Origin: an uncultured Alphaproteobacteria bacterium
Lineage (GTDB): Bacteria; Pseudomonadota; Alphaproteobacteria; VGEJ01
Assembly (NCBI GenBank): GCA_913041535.1
Contig: CAJWJK010000012.1
Span: forward strand, 1-50,124
Direction of reading: 5' to 3'
Length of the DNA: 50,124 nt
The notes under the pieces were generated by a model, which worked only from the letters and a program-made list of their open reading frames with translations, ran no database searches and was not told where the DNA came from. Of this stretch, positions 26,286-34,961 are shown in pieces (within the stretch, counting starts at the first letter, position 1; every line of letters begins with the position of its first letter). Both the position numbers and the translations under genes were made by a program.

Positions 26286-26840
26286 TTGAGCAAACAGATT
26301 ATGGATGATAACGAATACGGTGCAGAAGAGGTAGATCAAAATACCTTGGAGACTACTGGAACTGTAAAATGGTTCAATCCAGTGAAGGGTTTTGGGTTTG
26401 TGACCCCTGTAGACGGTACAGCCGATATATTTCTTCATCTTTCAGCGTTGCACGATGTTGGTGTATCCGAGCTTGACGCTGGTACAACCGTGGTTTGTGA
26501 AGTGACCCAAGGACCTAAGGGGTTGCAAGTTGTACGAGTAATCAGTGTGGATACAAGCACAGCTACTGAGAAATCTTCACTTGTTGACCGGGAAACGTCA
26601 TTGGATTCGCACGCTATCGTGCCTGAGGGTAATTTTTTTGAAGCTACTGTGAAGTGGTTTAACGCGGACAAGGGATATGGCTTTATTAGCAGTGGAGAGG
26701 ATATGCCCGATGTTTTTATCCATATCAGGACTTTGCGGAGATATGGAATAACTGATCTGCAATCGGGACAGACGGTTCGAGTGCGCACCGGAAAGGGGCC
26801 AAAAGGGCCTCAAGTAGCTGAGATTGATGTGGCAAGCTAA
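26286..26840 (+). CDS. Double cold-shock-domain protein
   Basis: A 184-residue protein with two cold-shock domains that bind single-stranded nucleic acids and act as RNA chaperones. Domain 1 (about 24-86) has TVKWFNPVKGFGFV and DIFLHLSAL; domain 2 (about 118-184) has TVKWFNADKGYGFI and DVFIHIRTL. Both RNP1 and RNP2 motifs are thus present, joined by a Ser/Thr-rich linker. The start is a TTG at 26286, favoured by AAAGGTG seven bases before it; ATG 26301 is the alternative. Tandem forms like this are frequent in alphaproteobacteria, which often use them in stationary phase or stress rather than cold shock. Confidence 0.93.
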   Translation: MSKQIMDDNEYGAEEVDQNTLETTGTVKWFNPVKGFGFVTPVDGTADIFLHLSALHDVGVSELDAGTTVVCEVTQGPKGLQVVRVISVDTSTATEKSSLVDRETSLDSHAIVPEGNFFEATVKWFNADKGYGFISSGEDMPDVFIHIRTLRRYGITDLQSGQTVRVRTGKGPKGPQVAEIDVAS

Positions 26841-26914
26841 AGTTGGCTGTTTAACAGAGTAGTTTTTTGGTGCTTAGGTATGATTTTGATTGGTAAGTAG
26901 TGCTAATAACGCTA

Positions 26915-27376
26915 ATGACCATCAATGTCCGTGGCCTGTTGATCGGGCTAACAGTGTTGTTGTTTTTTATTGCCTTATGTGCGCGTTGTGCCCTTGCGCT
27001 TTCTGAGGTTGTGGTGGTTACGCAGAGTGGTCAGCACGTTTTTTTTGTGGAGATTGCGGACACGCCAGAACAAAGGTCTAAAGGTCTTATGTACCGTCAT
27101 TCTTTAGGGTCAGATCGAGGAATGCTATTTGATTTTGGGCGAGCGGCCATGGCATCTATGTGGATGAAGAATACATACATATCGCTTGATATAATTTTCA
27201 TCGACCCTAATGGAAGAATTGTCAATATTGAGGCTGACACTGTGCCCCAATCTCTTCACACCATATCATCCCTCGAACCTGTACGTGCAGTGCTTGAGCT
27301 TAACGCTGGTATTACGGCGCGCATAACTGCGCGTCCTGGGGATAAGGTTATCCATCCAATATTTGCGTCAGATTAG
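26915..27376 (+). CDS. DUF192 family exported protein
   Basis: About 153 residues. A signal peptide (hydrophobic core, then CALALSE) precedes a DUF192 domain: EIADTPEQRSKGLMYR, GMLFDFGR, MWMKNTYISLDIIFID and VLELNAG are all present. Proteins of this family are small periplasmic beta-rich domains of unknown function. The frame opens at GTG 26900; ATG 26915 gives a better signal peptide but neither has a clear ribosome binding site. The thioesterase gene follows after three bases, so they are probably cotranscribed. Confidence 0.88.
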   Translation: MTINVRGLLIGLTVLLFFIALCARCALALSEVVVVTQSGQHVFFVEIADTPEQRSKGLMYRHSLGSDRGMLFDFGRAAMASMWMKNTYISLDIIFIDPNGRIVNIEADTVPQSLHTISSLEPVRAVLELNAGITARITARPGDKVIHPIFASD

Positions 27377-27379
27377 GCA

Positions 27380-27820
27380 ATGACGACGGTTAACACGAAT
27401 ATTAATTTTGTGCCGGATGGATATAAACCGATTGTTCATAGTGCGCCATACGGTGCGTTGATAGGACCTGTATATGAGAGGGTCGACGAAGAAGACTCGG
27501 TTCGTGCATTTAGAGTAAAGAAGCAACATACGAATTCATTGGGTTATTTGCACGGCGGAATGTTAATGTCATTTGCTGATATCGTTCTTGCCCAGGCAGT
27601 TATTAGAACGGGCAGGGGATTAACGGCGACCGTTCGGATGGTGACTGAGTTTATGGCCCCAGGACGCCTTGGAGACTGGGTAGAAGGCCGTGCATCTGTT
27701 AGTAAGAGTACAGGTACCTTACTTTTTGCCGAGGGCCAATTTCAAGTGGGGGCGAGTTTAATCATGATAGCTTCAGGTGTTTTTGTGGTGCCCTCAGACA
27801 GGAACATCAAATCTGAGTGA
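27380..27820 (+). CDS. Hotdog-fold thioesterase (PaaI-like)
   Basis: A 146-residue cytoplasmic protein of the acyl-CoA thioesterase 4HBT/PaaI group. The active-site motif is HTNSLGYLHGGMLMSFADI, where HGG and the Asp/Ala region shape the CoA pocket, followed by TEFMAPGRLGDWVEGRA. It likely hydrolyses short or aromatic acyl-CoA thioesters; the substrate cannot be told from sequence. It closely follows the DUF192 gene and precedes tRNA-Pro. Confidence 0.9.
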   Translation: MTTVNTNINFVPDGYKPIVHSAPYGALIGPVYERVDEEDSVRAFRVKKQHTNSLGYLHGGMLMSFADIVLAQAVIRTGRGLTATVRMVTEFMAPGRLGDWVEGRASVSKSTGTLLFAEGQFQVGASLIMIASGVFVVPSDRNIKSE

Positions 27821-27894
27821 TAATAATGGTATTTCTGTTGTGGATAGCCATGCCTTGCCGTTCGCCCTCGCTTCGTGTATCTCAGGGTGCTAGC

Positions 27895-27971
<77 letters not shown>

Positions 27972-27991
27972 GGAAATTGTGCGGTGTGGGG

Positions 27992-28285
27992 ATGACGGCA
28001 CGCATATACAGACCAGCTAAAACTGCTACTCAGTCCGGTCGTGGAAATACTCGCCATTGGATCCTTGAGTTTGATAGTCAATTTCCGCAGCGTACTGACA
28101 GTTTAACGGGTTGGATCGGCTCTGATGGGACACAACAGCAGGTGCGCATGAAATTTCCCAGCTCTGAAGCCGCTGTAGCTTTTGCAGAACGTTCTGGGAT
28201 AGGGTACACGCTAGTAAAACCTTCTCAAACCAGGGTGCGTAAAAGGACTTACGCTGATAACTTCCGTCATGACAAGATCAACTAA
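27992..28285 (+). CDS. NDUFS4-like accessory subunit of respiratory complex I
   Basis: A 97-residue protein of the ETC complex I subunit conserved region (Pfam PF04800), the bacterial form of mitochondrial NDUFS4. Marks are ARIYRPAKTATQSGRG, HWILEFD and the GWIGSDGTQQQVRMKFPSSEAAV region in part, then FAERSGIGY. It is found in alphaproteobacteria and mitochondria and stabilises the NADH-binding arm. The frame opens at TTG 27977 with a GTG at 27986, but homologs start with the MTARIYRP segment at ATG 27992. It lies between tRNA-Pro (20 bp upstream) and tRNA-Arg (5 bp downstream). Confidence 0.93.
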   Translation: MTARIYRPAKTATQSGRGNTRHWILEFDSQFPQRTDSLTGWIGSDGTQQQVRMKFPSSEAAVAFAERSGIGYTLVKPSQTRVRKRTYADNFRHDKIN

Positions 28286-28290
28286 TTCTG

Positions 28291-28366
28291 GCGCCCTTAG
28301 CTCAGTGGATAGAGCAACAGCCTTCTAAGCTGTGGGTCCCAGGTTCGAATCCTGGAGGGCGCGCCA
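28291..28366 (+). tRNA. tRNA-Arg (anticodon TCT)
   Basis: The acceptor GCGCCCT (28291-28297) pairs with AGGGCGC (28356-28362). The anticodon stem ACAGC/GCTGT holds CTTCTAA with anticodon TCT, and the T arm CCAGG/CCTGG holds TTCGAAT. CCA is encoded at 28364-28366. It starts five bases after the NDUFS4-like stop. Confidence 0.97.
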
Positions 28367-28411
28367 TATTGAAACCGGCTATGGTGAAGTGGTGCTGGAT
28401 ACTACTTTATG

Positions 28412-28924
28412 TCAGGCAATGCCTCTTGCTGGGGTGTTGTTGGCTATTACATAGTCCACACCTTGAAGGATGTCGCTTATTGGCGGACGGCCCCAAGGCG
28501 CGCTAGTTAGCGCAGCATAAAATATTTTTCCCGAAGGTTTGATAAGAAAGAGAGCAGGCTCAGCAAATACAGCTGGTTCAGATTCCTTTATTGAAGTTGA
28601 AACATAGAGTCCCCAATCTCGCATAGAGGAGAGGGACTGGCCATAACCTATTTGTAGGGATTGAATATTCCATGTTGCTTGTGCATCCTCAGCTCGTATT
28701 TTGTCATCGCCGCTAACAGAGATTGCAGAAATTCCTCGAGTGTCAAATTCTTTGATATTTCTATCGAAGCCTTGTAAGTAAGTTGCGCAAATAGGGCAGT
28801 GTAATCCCCGATAGAAAATAATGAGTACAAAGTTCACGGGGTTTTGTTTTGACAGTTGCCAAACGTCATTGTCGATTGTCTTTACGATCAGCTGTGGTGC
28901 TTGGGTTCCCGGCAAAAGTGACAT
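28412..28924 (-). CDS. Peroxiredoxin-like (AhpC/TSA superfamily) protein
   Basis: A 170-residue thioredoxin-fold protein. It starts SLLPGTQAPQL, has FYRGLHCPICATYLQGF (the CPxC pair at the helix start), and SVSGDDKIRAEDAQATW, a pattern of the peroxiredoxin-like branch that often resides in marine proteobacteria. The CPIC motif suggests a reductase or peroxidase using two cysteines, but this branch is not well characterised. It stands alone, with a 500-bp region upstream of its start. Confidence 0.85.
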   Translation of the reverse strand: MSLLPGTQAPQLIVKTIDNDVWQLSKQNPVNFVLIIFYRGLHCPICATYLQGFDRNIKEFDTRGISAISVSGDDKIRAEDAQATWNIQSLQIGYGQSLSSMRDWGLYVSTSIKESEPAVFAEPALFLIKPSGKIFYAALTSAPWGRPPISDILQGVDYVIANNTPARGIA

Positions 28925-29079
28925 TGATCATGTCCTTTCAGTAGCTATTACAAATCATAATATTTTATTGAAAGAAACTAGTTGTAGCATGCAAGTGTAT
29001 CATTTGGAGAGTTGTGTAGCTGCTATACGAAGCTGGTAATGGTTTTGAGCGCTGTCTACATTTAAATAGGGGCTGGAGT

Positions 29080-29136
29080 ATGGCTAAATACGGCTTGGTC
29101 TTAGGATTATTTTGCGCCTGTACACCGGGGTGTTGA
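29080..29136 (+). CDS. Very short ORF (18 codons), doubtful
   Basis: ATG 29080 opens an 18-residue frame with a hydrophobic middle, MAKYGLVLGLFCACTPGC. TGGAG lies directly before the ATG, too close for a normal ribosome binding site, with GGGG about ten bases upstream. It ends at TGA 29134-29136, two bases before a second short frame's Shine-Dalgarno site. It may be a leader for that frame or chance. Confidence 0.2.
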   Translation: MAKYGLVLGLFCACTPGC

Positions 29137-29146
29137 GGTCAGACAA

Positions 29147-29239
29147 ATGAAAACATTTCAAAACATTCTTACATGGCTGGTATTTATAATTGCACTAGTT
29201 ACGATTTACGTAATCTGTTTTGATCTTATTATACAATAG
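29147..29239 (+). CDS. Putative 30-residue single-helix membrane protein
   Basis: ATG 29147 is preceded by GAGG eight bases upstream. The product begins MKTFQNILTW, and residues 9-28 are almost wholly hydrophobic (LTWLVFIIALVTIYVICF), one membrane-spanning helix. No family is recognised. Its size and shape match small membrane proteins that bind larger complexes, but there is no cytochrome or transporter gene next to it. It lies in a 514-bp gap between a peroxiredoxin-like gene and modC. The frame is preceded by the 18-codon frame at 29080. Confidence 0.4.
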   Translation: MKTFQNILTWLVFIIALVTIYVICFDLIIQ

Positions 29240-29438
29240 CGGTCGTTCATAACAGCTTATCGATAACTCTTCAAAGTGAGTTTTCAGGTTGGTGTTGGGC
29301 TCCTAAAATTTGGTATTCAATAATCTATATATCATAAAATAAATCAAATAAACAATATATTACCAAGTGTATATAATATTTCACATTAAGTTATTGCCAG
29401 TGTCGTATCTATCATCGTTATCTAAACCTTGTGGTGGT
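29240..29438. other. AT-rich non-coding stretch
   Basis: About 29310-29400 is strongly AT-rich with no open frame of note. The minus-strand TAAACC/GGTTTA six-pair stem just beyond the modC stop lacks a T-run, so it is not a convincing terminator. Nothing else stands out. Confidence 0.4.
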
Positions 29439-30530
29439 TTAATTCGGAGTATCTTGTAACACTCCCCTGTCAATCGCTACCGCCTTAATAAGTGCATAAA
29501 CCTCTGTTCCTGGGCGAAGCTCAAGGGTTTTTGCAGAACGGGTGGTGACACGGGCCCATAACGGTGAGCCGACATCGACTAAAACATCGACTTGGGGACC
29601 ATCAGAGTCTGTAACTTCTATTACAGAGCCTTTTAAGACGTTTAATGTACTAATTCGTTCTGGTTTGGTCTGAGCTAAAATTACGTCACGCGCCCGAATT
29701 CTAACTCTTAAGCCTTGACCAATAGGAAGGTTAATCCGTGCTACATCTAATTTTCCTGCAGGAACTGAGAGACGGGTCAAATGAAACTGTTCATCATGCA
29801 TGGAAACTTGTGCTTCCATTACAACGCCGATATCAAATGGTCCCAGAATTGAACCCAACTCATGCTTATTCATTACTGTATCTACGGTGCCTTGGGCTAA
29901 CAATCGGCCATTGGATATCGCGACGACTTGATCAGCAATTCGAACAATTTCTTCAACGCTGTGACTGACATACAAAATAGGAATTGAAAATGTATCGCGT
30001 AGTTGTTCGATAAAGCTAAGTATCTCGATACGCCTAGCTTGGTCAAGGTTGCTAAGTGGTTCGTCCATAAGTAACAGCTGGGGACTAGATAGAAGGGCGC
30101 GGCCGATGGAAACTCTTTGTTTTTCTCCCCCCGATAAAGTGGTGGGAGGCCGGTCTAACAACTTGTTGAGGCCAAGAATATCTACCACCTTGTCAAATTG
30201 GGACTTTGTGTTACGTGGAGAGCCGTAACGTTTTCCGTAGGTAAGATTGCGTCTAACACTTAGGTGTGGAAATAGTCTGTCATCCTGAAATACATATCCG
30301 ATTCGGCGGCGTTCAGGGCGAACGTCCACAGAGTTTTGGGAGTCAAACAACACATGATTACCAATAGTGATATTTCCGTGATCTGGCTGAACTAGGCCAG
30401 CAATGGCATTAGCTATTGTAGTTTTGCCTGATCCCGATGGGCCAAATACAGCTACTACTCCGCCAACACACTGGACATTGATGTCAAGGTCGAACGTTTG
30501 TATTCGTTTTTGCATAGTTATGCTGATCAT
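29439..30530 (-). CDS. modC: Molybdate ABC transporter ATP-binding protein
   Basis: A 363-residue ATPase energising molybdate uptake. Walker A is GPSGSGKTT, the signature is LSGGEKQRVSIGRAL, Walker B is LLLMDEPLSNLD and the switch His is in YVSHSVEEI. The C-terminal ~70 residues form the TOBE/Mop-type domain (RIRARDVILAQTKPERIS) that senses molybdate in ModC. It overlaps modB by four bases. Supply of molybdate suits the cox-type molybdenum enzyme 11 kb away. Confidence 0.96.
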   Translation of the reverse strand: MISITMQKRIQTFDLDINVQCVGGVVAVFGPSGSGKTTIANAIAGLVQPDHGNITIGNHVLFDSQNSVDVRPERRRIGYVFQDDRLFPHLSVRRNLTYGKRYGSPRNTKSQFDKVVDILGLNKLLDRPPTTLSGGEKQRVSIGRALLSSPQLLLMDEPLSNLDQARRIEILSFIEQLRDTFSIPILYVSHSVEEIVRIADQVVAISNGRLLAQGTVDTVMNKHELGSILGPFDIGVVMEAQVSMHDEQFHLTRLSVPAGKLDVARINLPIGQGLRVRIRARDVILAQTKPERISTLNVLKGSVIEVTDSDGPQVDVLVDVGSPLWARVTTRSAKTLELRPGTEVYALIKAVAIDRGVLQDTPN

Positions 30531-31219
30531 GTGTTTTCCGGTTTATGTTGTGTGAAACGACGGGTCAATATGTCTGATGCAAAAAGAGCAATGAGTGCTA
30601 TAGCGACCGATATGATAAGAAGACGCAGCGCGTTAGTATCGCCACCAGGCATTTGGACGGCAGTGTATAAAGCTAAGGGAATTGTTCGAGTCTCTCCGCT
30701 AATATTTGAGACAAAGGTGATGGTGGCACCAAACTCACCGATAGACCTGGCAAAACCAAGAAGGGCTCCCGTCACAATACCAGGTGCTATAAGAGGAAGG
30801 GTTATGGAAAAAAATACTCGAGCTGGAGAAGAGCCCAAAGTTCTTGCAGCCGTTTCAAGGCCACGATCTACTGTTTCGAGGGATAGACGAATTGACCTTA
30901 CAACGAGAGGGAAAGCCATAACTGCTGACGCTATGGCAGCGCCTTCCCACGTGAATACAACTGTCAAATTGAAGTCTTCGTAGAGCAGCTTGCCGATAAG
31001 ACCATTTCGTCCAAGGAGAACTAGCAATAGGTAACCTACTGCAACTGGTGGTATTACCAATGGAACATGTACAATCGCATCAAGAAGTCCTCGACCCGGA
31101 AAACGGAGGCGACTTAGGATCCAGGCCGTCAGAATTGCAATGGGCATAGAGACAAGGGTGCTCCAGAATCCAACACGGAGGGAAAGCCTTACTGCTTCAA
31201 TTTCAATATCGGTTAACAC
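30527..31219 (-). CDS. modB: Molybdate ABC transporter permease
   Basis: A 230-residue inner-membrane permease with five to six helices. The EAA loop is ETAARTLGSSPARVFFSITLPL in part, with the typical glycine, and VPLVIPPVAVGYLLL and GALLGFARSIGEFGATI match ModB closely. It forms the channel with ModC. The end of modB overlaps the modC start by four bases; modA lies eight bases upstream. Confidence 0.97.
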   Translation of the reverse strand: MLTDIEIEAVRLSLRVGFWSTLVSMPIAILTAWILSRLRFPGRGLLDAIVHVPLVIPPVAVGYLLLVLLGRNGLIGKLLYEDFNLTVVFTWEGAAIASAVMAFPLVVRSIRLSLETVDRGLETAARTLGSSPARVFFSITLPLIAPGIVTGALLGFARSIGEFGATITFVSNISGETRTIPLALYTAVQMPGGDTNALRLLIISVAIALIALFASDILTRRFTQHKPENT

Positions 31220-31227
31220 GCTTTAAC

Positions 31228-32025
31228 TCAAGGAGTAGTGAAACCATGACGTCTGAAGACTTTCGCAGTGTTTCGGGAAGTAAGATAGTTTAGCAAGTGA
31301 TAAGTTGACGGTTTAGTCCGTCCTGTAACGATGGCTATTGGGTAAATAATTGCCGAATGGCTTGTTGTTGGTAGGGTTTTCACAATCGCTACTTCGTCAG
31401 TGTGTAGAGCGTCACTTTTGTATACCACTCCAAGAGGAGTTTCTCCCCGCGATACCAACATAAGAGCCGAACGTACATTAGAAGCGGTTGCGAGGCGATC
31501 TTTCACAATGGTCCAGAGTTTTAGGCCCAAAAGGGCCTCGCGAGCGTAAATACCCGCTGGGACGGAGTCAGGGTCCCCGATAGCAAGCCTCCCTTCTGAA
31601 CCTAAGTCCTGTATCAGTGCACTAAACGACAGTTGGGAGCGCCTTAAGAGGGTGTGGATAGTAGAATCAGCAGGGGCAATTATAACTAGGGAGTTTTTTG
31701 CTAAATTACGTCGCGACTTTGAGTCAACAAGACCATTTTTTGACAGATAATCCATCCAAAGGGAATTGGCAGATATAAAAATGTCAGCTGGTACGCCATA
31801 CTCTATTTGTCGTGCTAGTGCAGCACTTGAAGCATAAGAAACAGTTACTTCATGTTCATTGTATTCATTGAATTGGCCAATAACTTCTTCGAGAGCATTT
31901 ATAGTGCTGGATGCAGCTAGAATGGTTAGGTTTTCTGCCTTAGAGGGCAAAGCGGGAAGAGGGCTGCACAAAAGCATCACTACTGCTATGAAGAATATTT
32001 TTGGCAGAGCTTTCTTAAAAGTCAT
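31228..32025 (-). CDS. modA: Molybdate-binding periplasmic protein
   Basis: A 265-residue substrate-binding protein with a signal peptide (residues ~1-30, ending PSKAEN). The mature part starts LTILAASSTINALEEV, with ASS as the oxyanion-binding segment, and VSYASSAALARQIEYGVPADIFISAN. GEAPLGVVYKSDA-like sequence near the end (seen as GETPLGVVYKSDA) is diagnostic. It is the first gene of modABC. Upstream lies hisI, 55 bp away on the same strand, which may read through. Confidence 0.97.
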   Translation of the reverse strand: MTFKKALPKIFFIAVVMLLCSPLPALPSKAENLTILAASSTINALEEVIGQFNEYNEHEVTVSYASSAALARQIEYGVPADIFISANSLWMDYLSKNGLVDSKSRRNLAKNSLVIIAPADSTIHTLLRRSQLSFSALIQDLGSEGRLAIGDPDSVPAGIYAREALLGLKLWTIVKDRLATASNVRSALMLVSRGETPLGVVYKSDALHTDEVAIVKTLPTTSHSAIIYPIAIVTGRTKPSTYHLLNYLTSRNTAKVFRRHGFTTP

Positions 32026-32080
32026 GTATGAATGACCACGTCACATTGCAGTATACACGTCGTATATCCTTGTCCCATTA

Positions 32081-32473
32081 CTAAGGATAAAGAACTTTAG
32101 GATCTATCTGAGGAGTGTTCAGTACGGTTTCCTGTCCATCTATTATCGATGTAAAGAAGCAACTCCGACGCCCAGTGTGACATGCTACTCCTTTTTGGTC
32201 GACAAGTAGAAGAATCGTGTCACCGTCGCAGTCAATTCGTAAATCAATAATAGTTTGGGTTTGCCCAGAAATATTTCCTTTACGCCATAACTCTTGCCTT
32301 GAACGAGACCAGTACACGGCCATTCGAGTATTCAGCGTTTCAACAACGGCTGCACGATTCATCCACGCCACCATAAGAACTTCTCCTTTGTCGTGCTGCT
32401 GGGCAATGACAGGCACTAAACCTTGGTCATCAAAGTGTATAGCCGCGATCACGTCATCATAATCTTGATCCAT
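32081..32473 (-). CDS. hisI: Phosphoribosyl-AMP cyclohydrolase
   Basis: A 130-residue enzyme of histidine synthesis, which opens the adenine ring of phosphoribosyl-AMP. Markers are LMVAWMNRAAV, the YWSRSRQELWRKG motif, the metal-binding DCDGD segment and the zinc cysteines in ACHTGRRSCFF. It is the single-domain type; the HisE partner is elsewhere. It lies 14 bp after metC on the same strand. Confidence 0.97.
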   Translation of the reverse strand: MDQDYDDVIAAIHFDDQGLVPVIAQQHDKGEVLMVAWMNRAAVVETLNTRMAVYWSRSRQELWRKGNISGQTQTIIDLRIDCDGDTILLLVDQKGVACHTGRRSCFFTSIIDGQETVLNTPQIDPKVLYP

Positions 32474-32487
32474 ATTGCTCCCTATAC

Positions 32488-33654
32488 CTATCCTTTAGAC
32501 TTTGCCATCAGAGAAAAGCAGTTTTCCAAATCGTTGATTAGGTCAGACGGATCTTCCAAGCCAATATGAAATCTCAAGGAAGGTTTGGTGTCATCCCACG
32601 TAGTAGCCGTTCTTCCTTTTGAAGGATTCGTTGGAACTATGAGGCTTTCATAGCCACCCCAAGAATATCCCATGCCAAATATTTTGAGTGAGTTTAGGAA
32701 TAAATGTAAAGACTTCTTGCTGCATGGCTCAAGTACCACTCCAAAAAGGCTTGATGCGCCCTTAAAATCTCTGCGCCAGATTGTGTGTCCCGGGTCATCC
32801 TCAAGTGGAGGATACAGAACCCTTGACACCTCTGGGCGGTTGGTGAGCCAACGTGCGATTTCAAGGCCTGATTCGTGGTGTTTAGCAAGTCTCACCGATA
32901 GAGTGCGTAAACCGCGTAGTGCCAGGTAGCAGTCATCAGGGTTTGCGTAACCCCCGAGATTGCGGAAGGACCTATGCACCATGTCCCATACATTCCGAGT
33001 TGTTGTTATACTGCCCAACATGGCGTCTGCATGCCCTACAATATATTTAGTTGCGGATAAAACGGATACATCTACACCGTTGGCCAATGGCTTGAAGTAG
33101 TAGGGTGTTGCCCAGGTGTTATCCATAATTGTTATGGCATCAGATTCTTTTACAACGGAAGTAATTGCAGGAATATCTTGGACTTCGAAAGTCTGTGAGC
33201 CAGGTGACTCCAAAAACACCACCCTTGTATTTGACTGCATTAGTGAAGAAATTTTTGTTCCTATTAGTGGGTCATAATAAGTTGTCTCTACTCCTAAATC
33301 CGCTAACGTCTCATCACAGAACCGCCTTGTTGGGCCATAGGTGCTATCAACCATCAACAGGTGATCCCCGCTCTTGAGAAAAGAGAATAGCGCGGTCGTG
33401 ATTGCAGCCAATCCCGAAGAAAGTAGAGTGCAGGCATATCCGTCCTCTAGATCAATAATAGCATCTTCAAGTGCCCAAATTGTTGGTGTGCCATTCCGAC
33501 CATAGGTGAAACGTCTGTCATGACCTGGTAGTGAAGCTTTCTCTAGATCTGCCACGGTTGGAAACAGAACTGTCGAGGCCCGATAGACGGGTGGATTGAC
33601 TATACCATAGTCTTCACCGCGTCCGTGAGTGATGATCCGCGTGATTTCCTTCAT
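32488..33654 (-). CDS. metC: Cystathionine beta-lyase
   Basis: A 388-residue PLP enzyme of the Cys/Met metabolism family that cleaves cystathionine to homocysteine, pyruvate and ammonia. The PLP-binding lysine is in SATKYIVGHADAMLGS; MDNTWATPYYF holds the cofactor-pairing Asp; substrate Tyr and Arg are in TYGRNGTPT and RFHIGLED. Its end (LRFHIGLEDPSDLINDL) is the MetC type rather than gamma-lyase. It is divergent from aapJ, and metC next to aap is a layout seen in rhizobia. Lyases on other sulfur substrates cannot be excluded. Confidence 0.93.
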   Translation of the reverse strand: MKEITRIITHGRGEDYGIVNPPVYRASTVLFPTVADLEKASLPGHDRRFTYGRNGTPTIWALEDAIIDLEDGYACTLLSSGLAAITTALFSFLKSGDHLLMVDSTYGPTRRFCDETLADLGVETTYYDPLIGTKISSLMQSNTRVVFLESPGSQTFEVQDIPAITSVVKESDAITIMDNTWATPYYFKPLANGVDVSVLSATKYIVGHADAMLGSITTTRNVWDMVHRSFRNLGGYANPDDCYLALRGLRTLSVRLAKHHESGLEIARWLTNRPEVSRVLYPPLEDDPGHTIWRRDFKGASSLFGVVLEPCSKKSLHLFLNSLKIFGMGYSWGGYESLIVPTNPSKGRTATTWDDTKPSLRFHIGLEDPSDLINDLENCFSLMAKSKG

Positions 33655-33861
33655 GACGAAAATACCTATTCACGTAGAAAACATAAGGTTTAAGATCATT
33701 GCCATCATGTCATTACAAAGGATCAGACACCAGTCAAAGGCTTGGCTATGCATTTGAAAGTCTTGAGACAGAGTTAATCGCTGTGTTACGGTCGTTGGGA
33801 ACAAGAGGCGGTCATAAATGGCCAGCCGTTTATTTTATCAAGGAGTGTCAGGGGGAGTATC

Positions 33862-34878
33862 ATGCAACGCTTTAGCATTATCATATTAGCCGCCATTGTA
33901 GGTTTAATGGCACACGTAGCGGTTGCGGGAACGCTTGATGACGTGCGGGGTAAGGGTTTTATTCAATGTGGTGTGAGTCAAGGTGTGCCAGGTTTCTCTA
34001 ACCCTGATGAGCAGGGAAATTGGTCTGGCATAGATGTTGATGTTTGTCGTGCGGTTGCAGCCGCTATCTGGGGTGATGCATCCAAGGTGAAATATACACC
34101 GCTGACTGCCAAAGAACGATTTACGGCATTGCAGTCAAGTGAGATCGACGTTCTGTCACGAAACACCACGTGGACGTTGGTTAGGGATACCGCTCTTGGT
34201 TTAGATTTTGCGGGTGTTAATTACTATGACGGACAAGGTTTCATGGTTAGGAAAGACCTGGGCGTTTCATCGGCATCAGAGCTTGGTGGTGCGAGTGTTT
34301 GCGTAAATATTGGCACTACTACTGAGTTAAATATGGCCGATTTCTTTCGATCAAATAGTATGGATTATGAGCCAGTAGTTTTTGAAAAGACGGACGAGGT
34401 TGTTGCAGCTTACGATTCTGGTCGTTGCGACGTGTATACGACGGACCGCTCTGCCCTTGCAGCTAATAGAGTCAAACTCGCCGATCCGGACGCTCATATC
34501 ATCCTTCCAGAGACAATATCAAAGGAGCCGCTAGGCCCAGTGGTGCGCCATGGTGATAACCAATGGGGAGATATTGTGCGTTGGAGCCTCTACGCGATGC
34601 TTGAGGCTGAAGAATATGGTGTCAATTCTGGAAATGTTGACGATCTGAAAACCAATTCAAACAATCCAGTAATTAAACGTCTGCTAGGCGTGGAAGGTGA
34701 TACAGGTGAAAGCCTTGGCCTTTCAAATGATTGGGCCTACAGCATTATTAAGCAGGTGGGTAACTATGCTGAGAGTTATAATCGCAATGTCGGTCCTGAT
34801 ACTCCGGTCGGTCTAAGCCGTGGGGTAAATGCCCTATGGAAGGATGGAGGCATTCAGTATCCGATGCCAGTGCGGTAG
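33862..34878 (+). CDS. aapJ: General L-amino acid ABC transporter, substrate-binding protein
   Basis: A 338-residue periplasmic binding protein with a signal peptide ending AVAGTL. It has the AapJ features: GFIQCGVSQGVPGFSNPD, WSGIDVDVCRAVAAAI, KERFTALQSSEIDVLSRNTTW in part and SVCVNIGTTTELN. It binds a broad range of L-amino acids, including glutamate. AGGGGGAG lies four bases before the ATG. It is first of aapJQMP, with a 207-bp divergent promoter region shared with metC. Confidence 0.97.
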   Translation: MQRFSIIILAAIVGLMAHVAVAGTLDDVRGKGFIQCGVSQGVPGFSNPDEQGNWSGIDVDVCRAVAAAIWGDASKVKYTPLTAKERFTALQSSEIDVLSRNTTWTLVRDTALGLDFAGVNYYDGQGFMVRKDLGVSSASELGGASVCVNIGTTTELNMADFFRSNSMDYEPVVFEKTDEVVAAYDSGRCDVYTTDRSALAANRVKLADPDAHIILPETISKEPLGPVVRHGDNQWGDIVRWSLYAMLEAEEYGVNSGNVDDLKTNSNNPVIKRLLGVEGDTGESLGLSNDWAYSIIKQVGNYAESYNRNVGPDTPVGLSRGVNALWKDGGIQYPMPVR

Positions 34879-34961
34879 ACAACTGAGTTCACGTAACCGC
34901 TTAGAAGGTGTTGCCGGCGCTTTGTGCAACATCTTCGCTTGGTATATCGAGGCGGACGAAA

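Noticed and set aside
30498-30983. 161-residue plus-strand frame
   Set aside because: Antisense to modB and the modC start; Arg/Ser/Thr-rich shadow composition.
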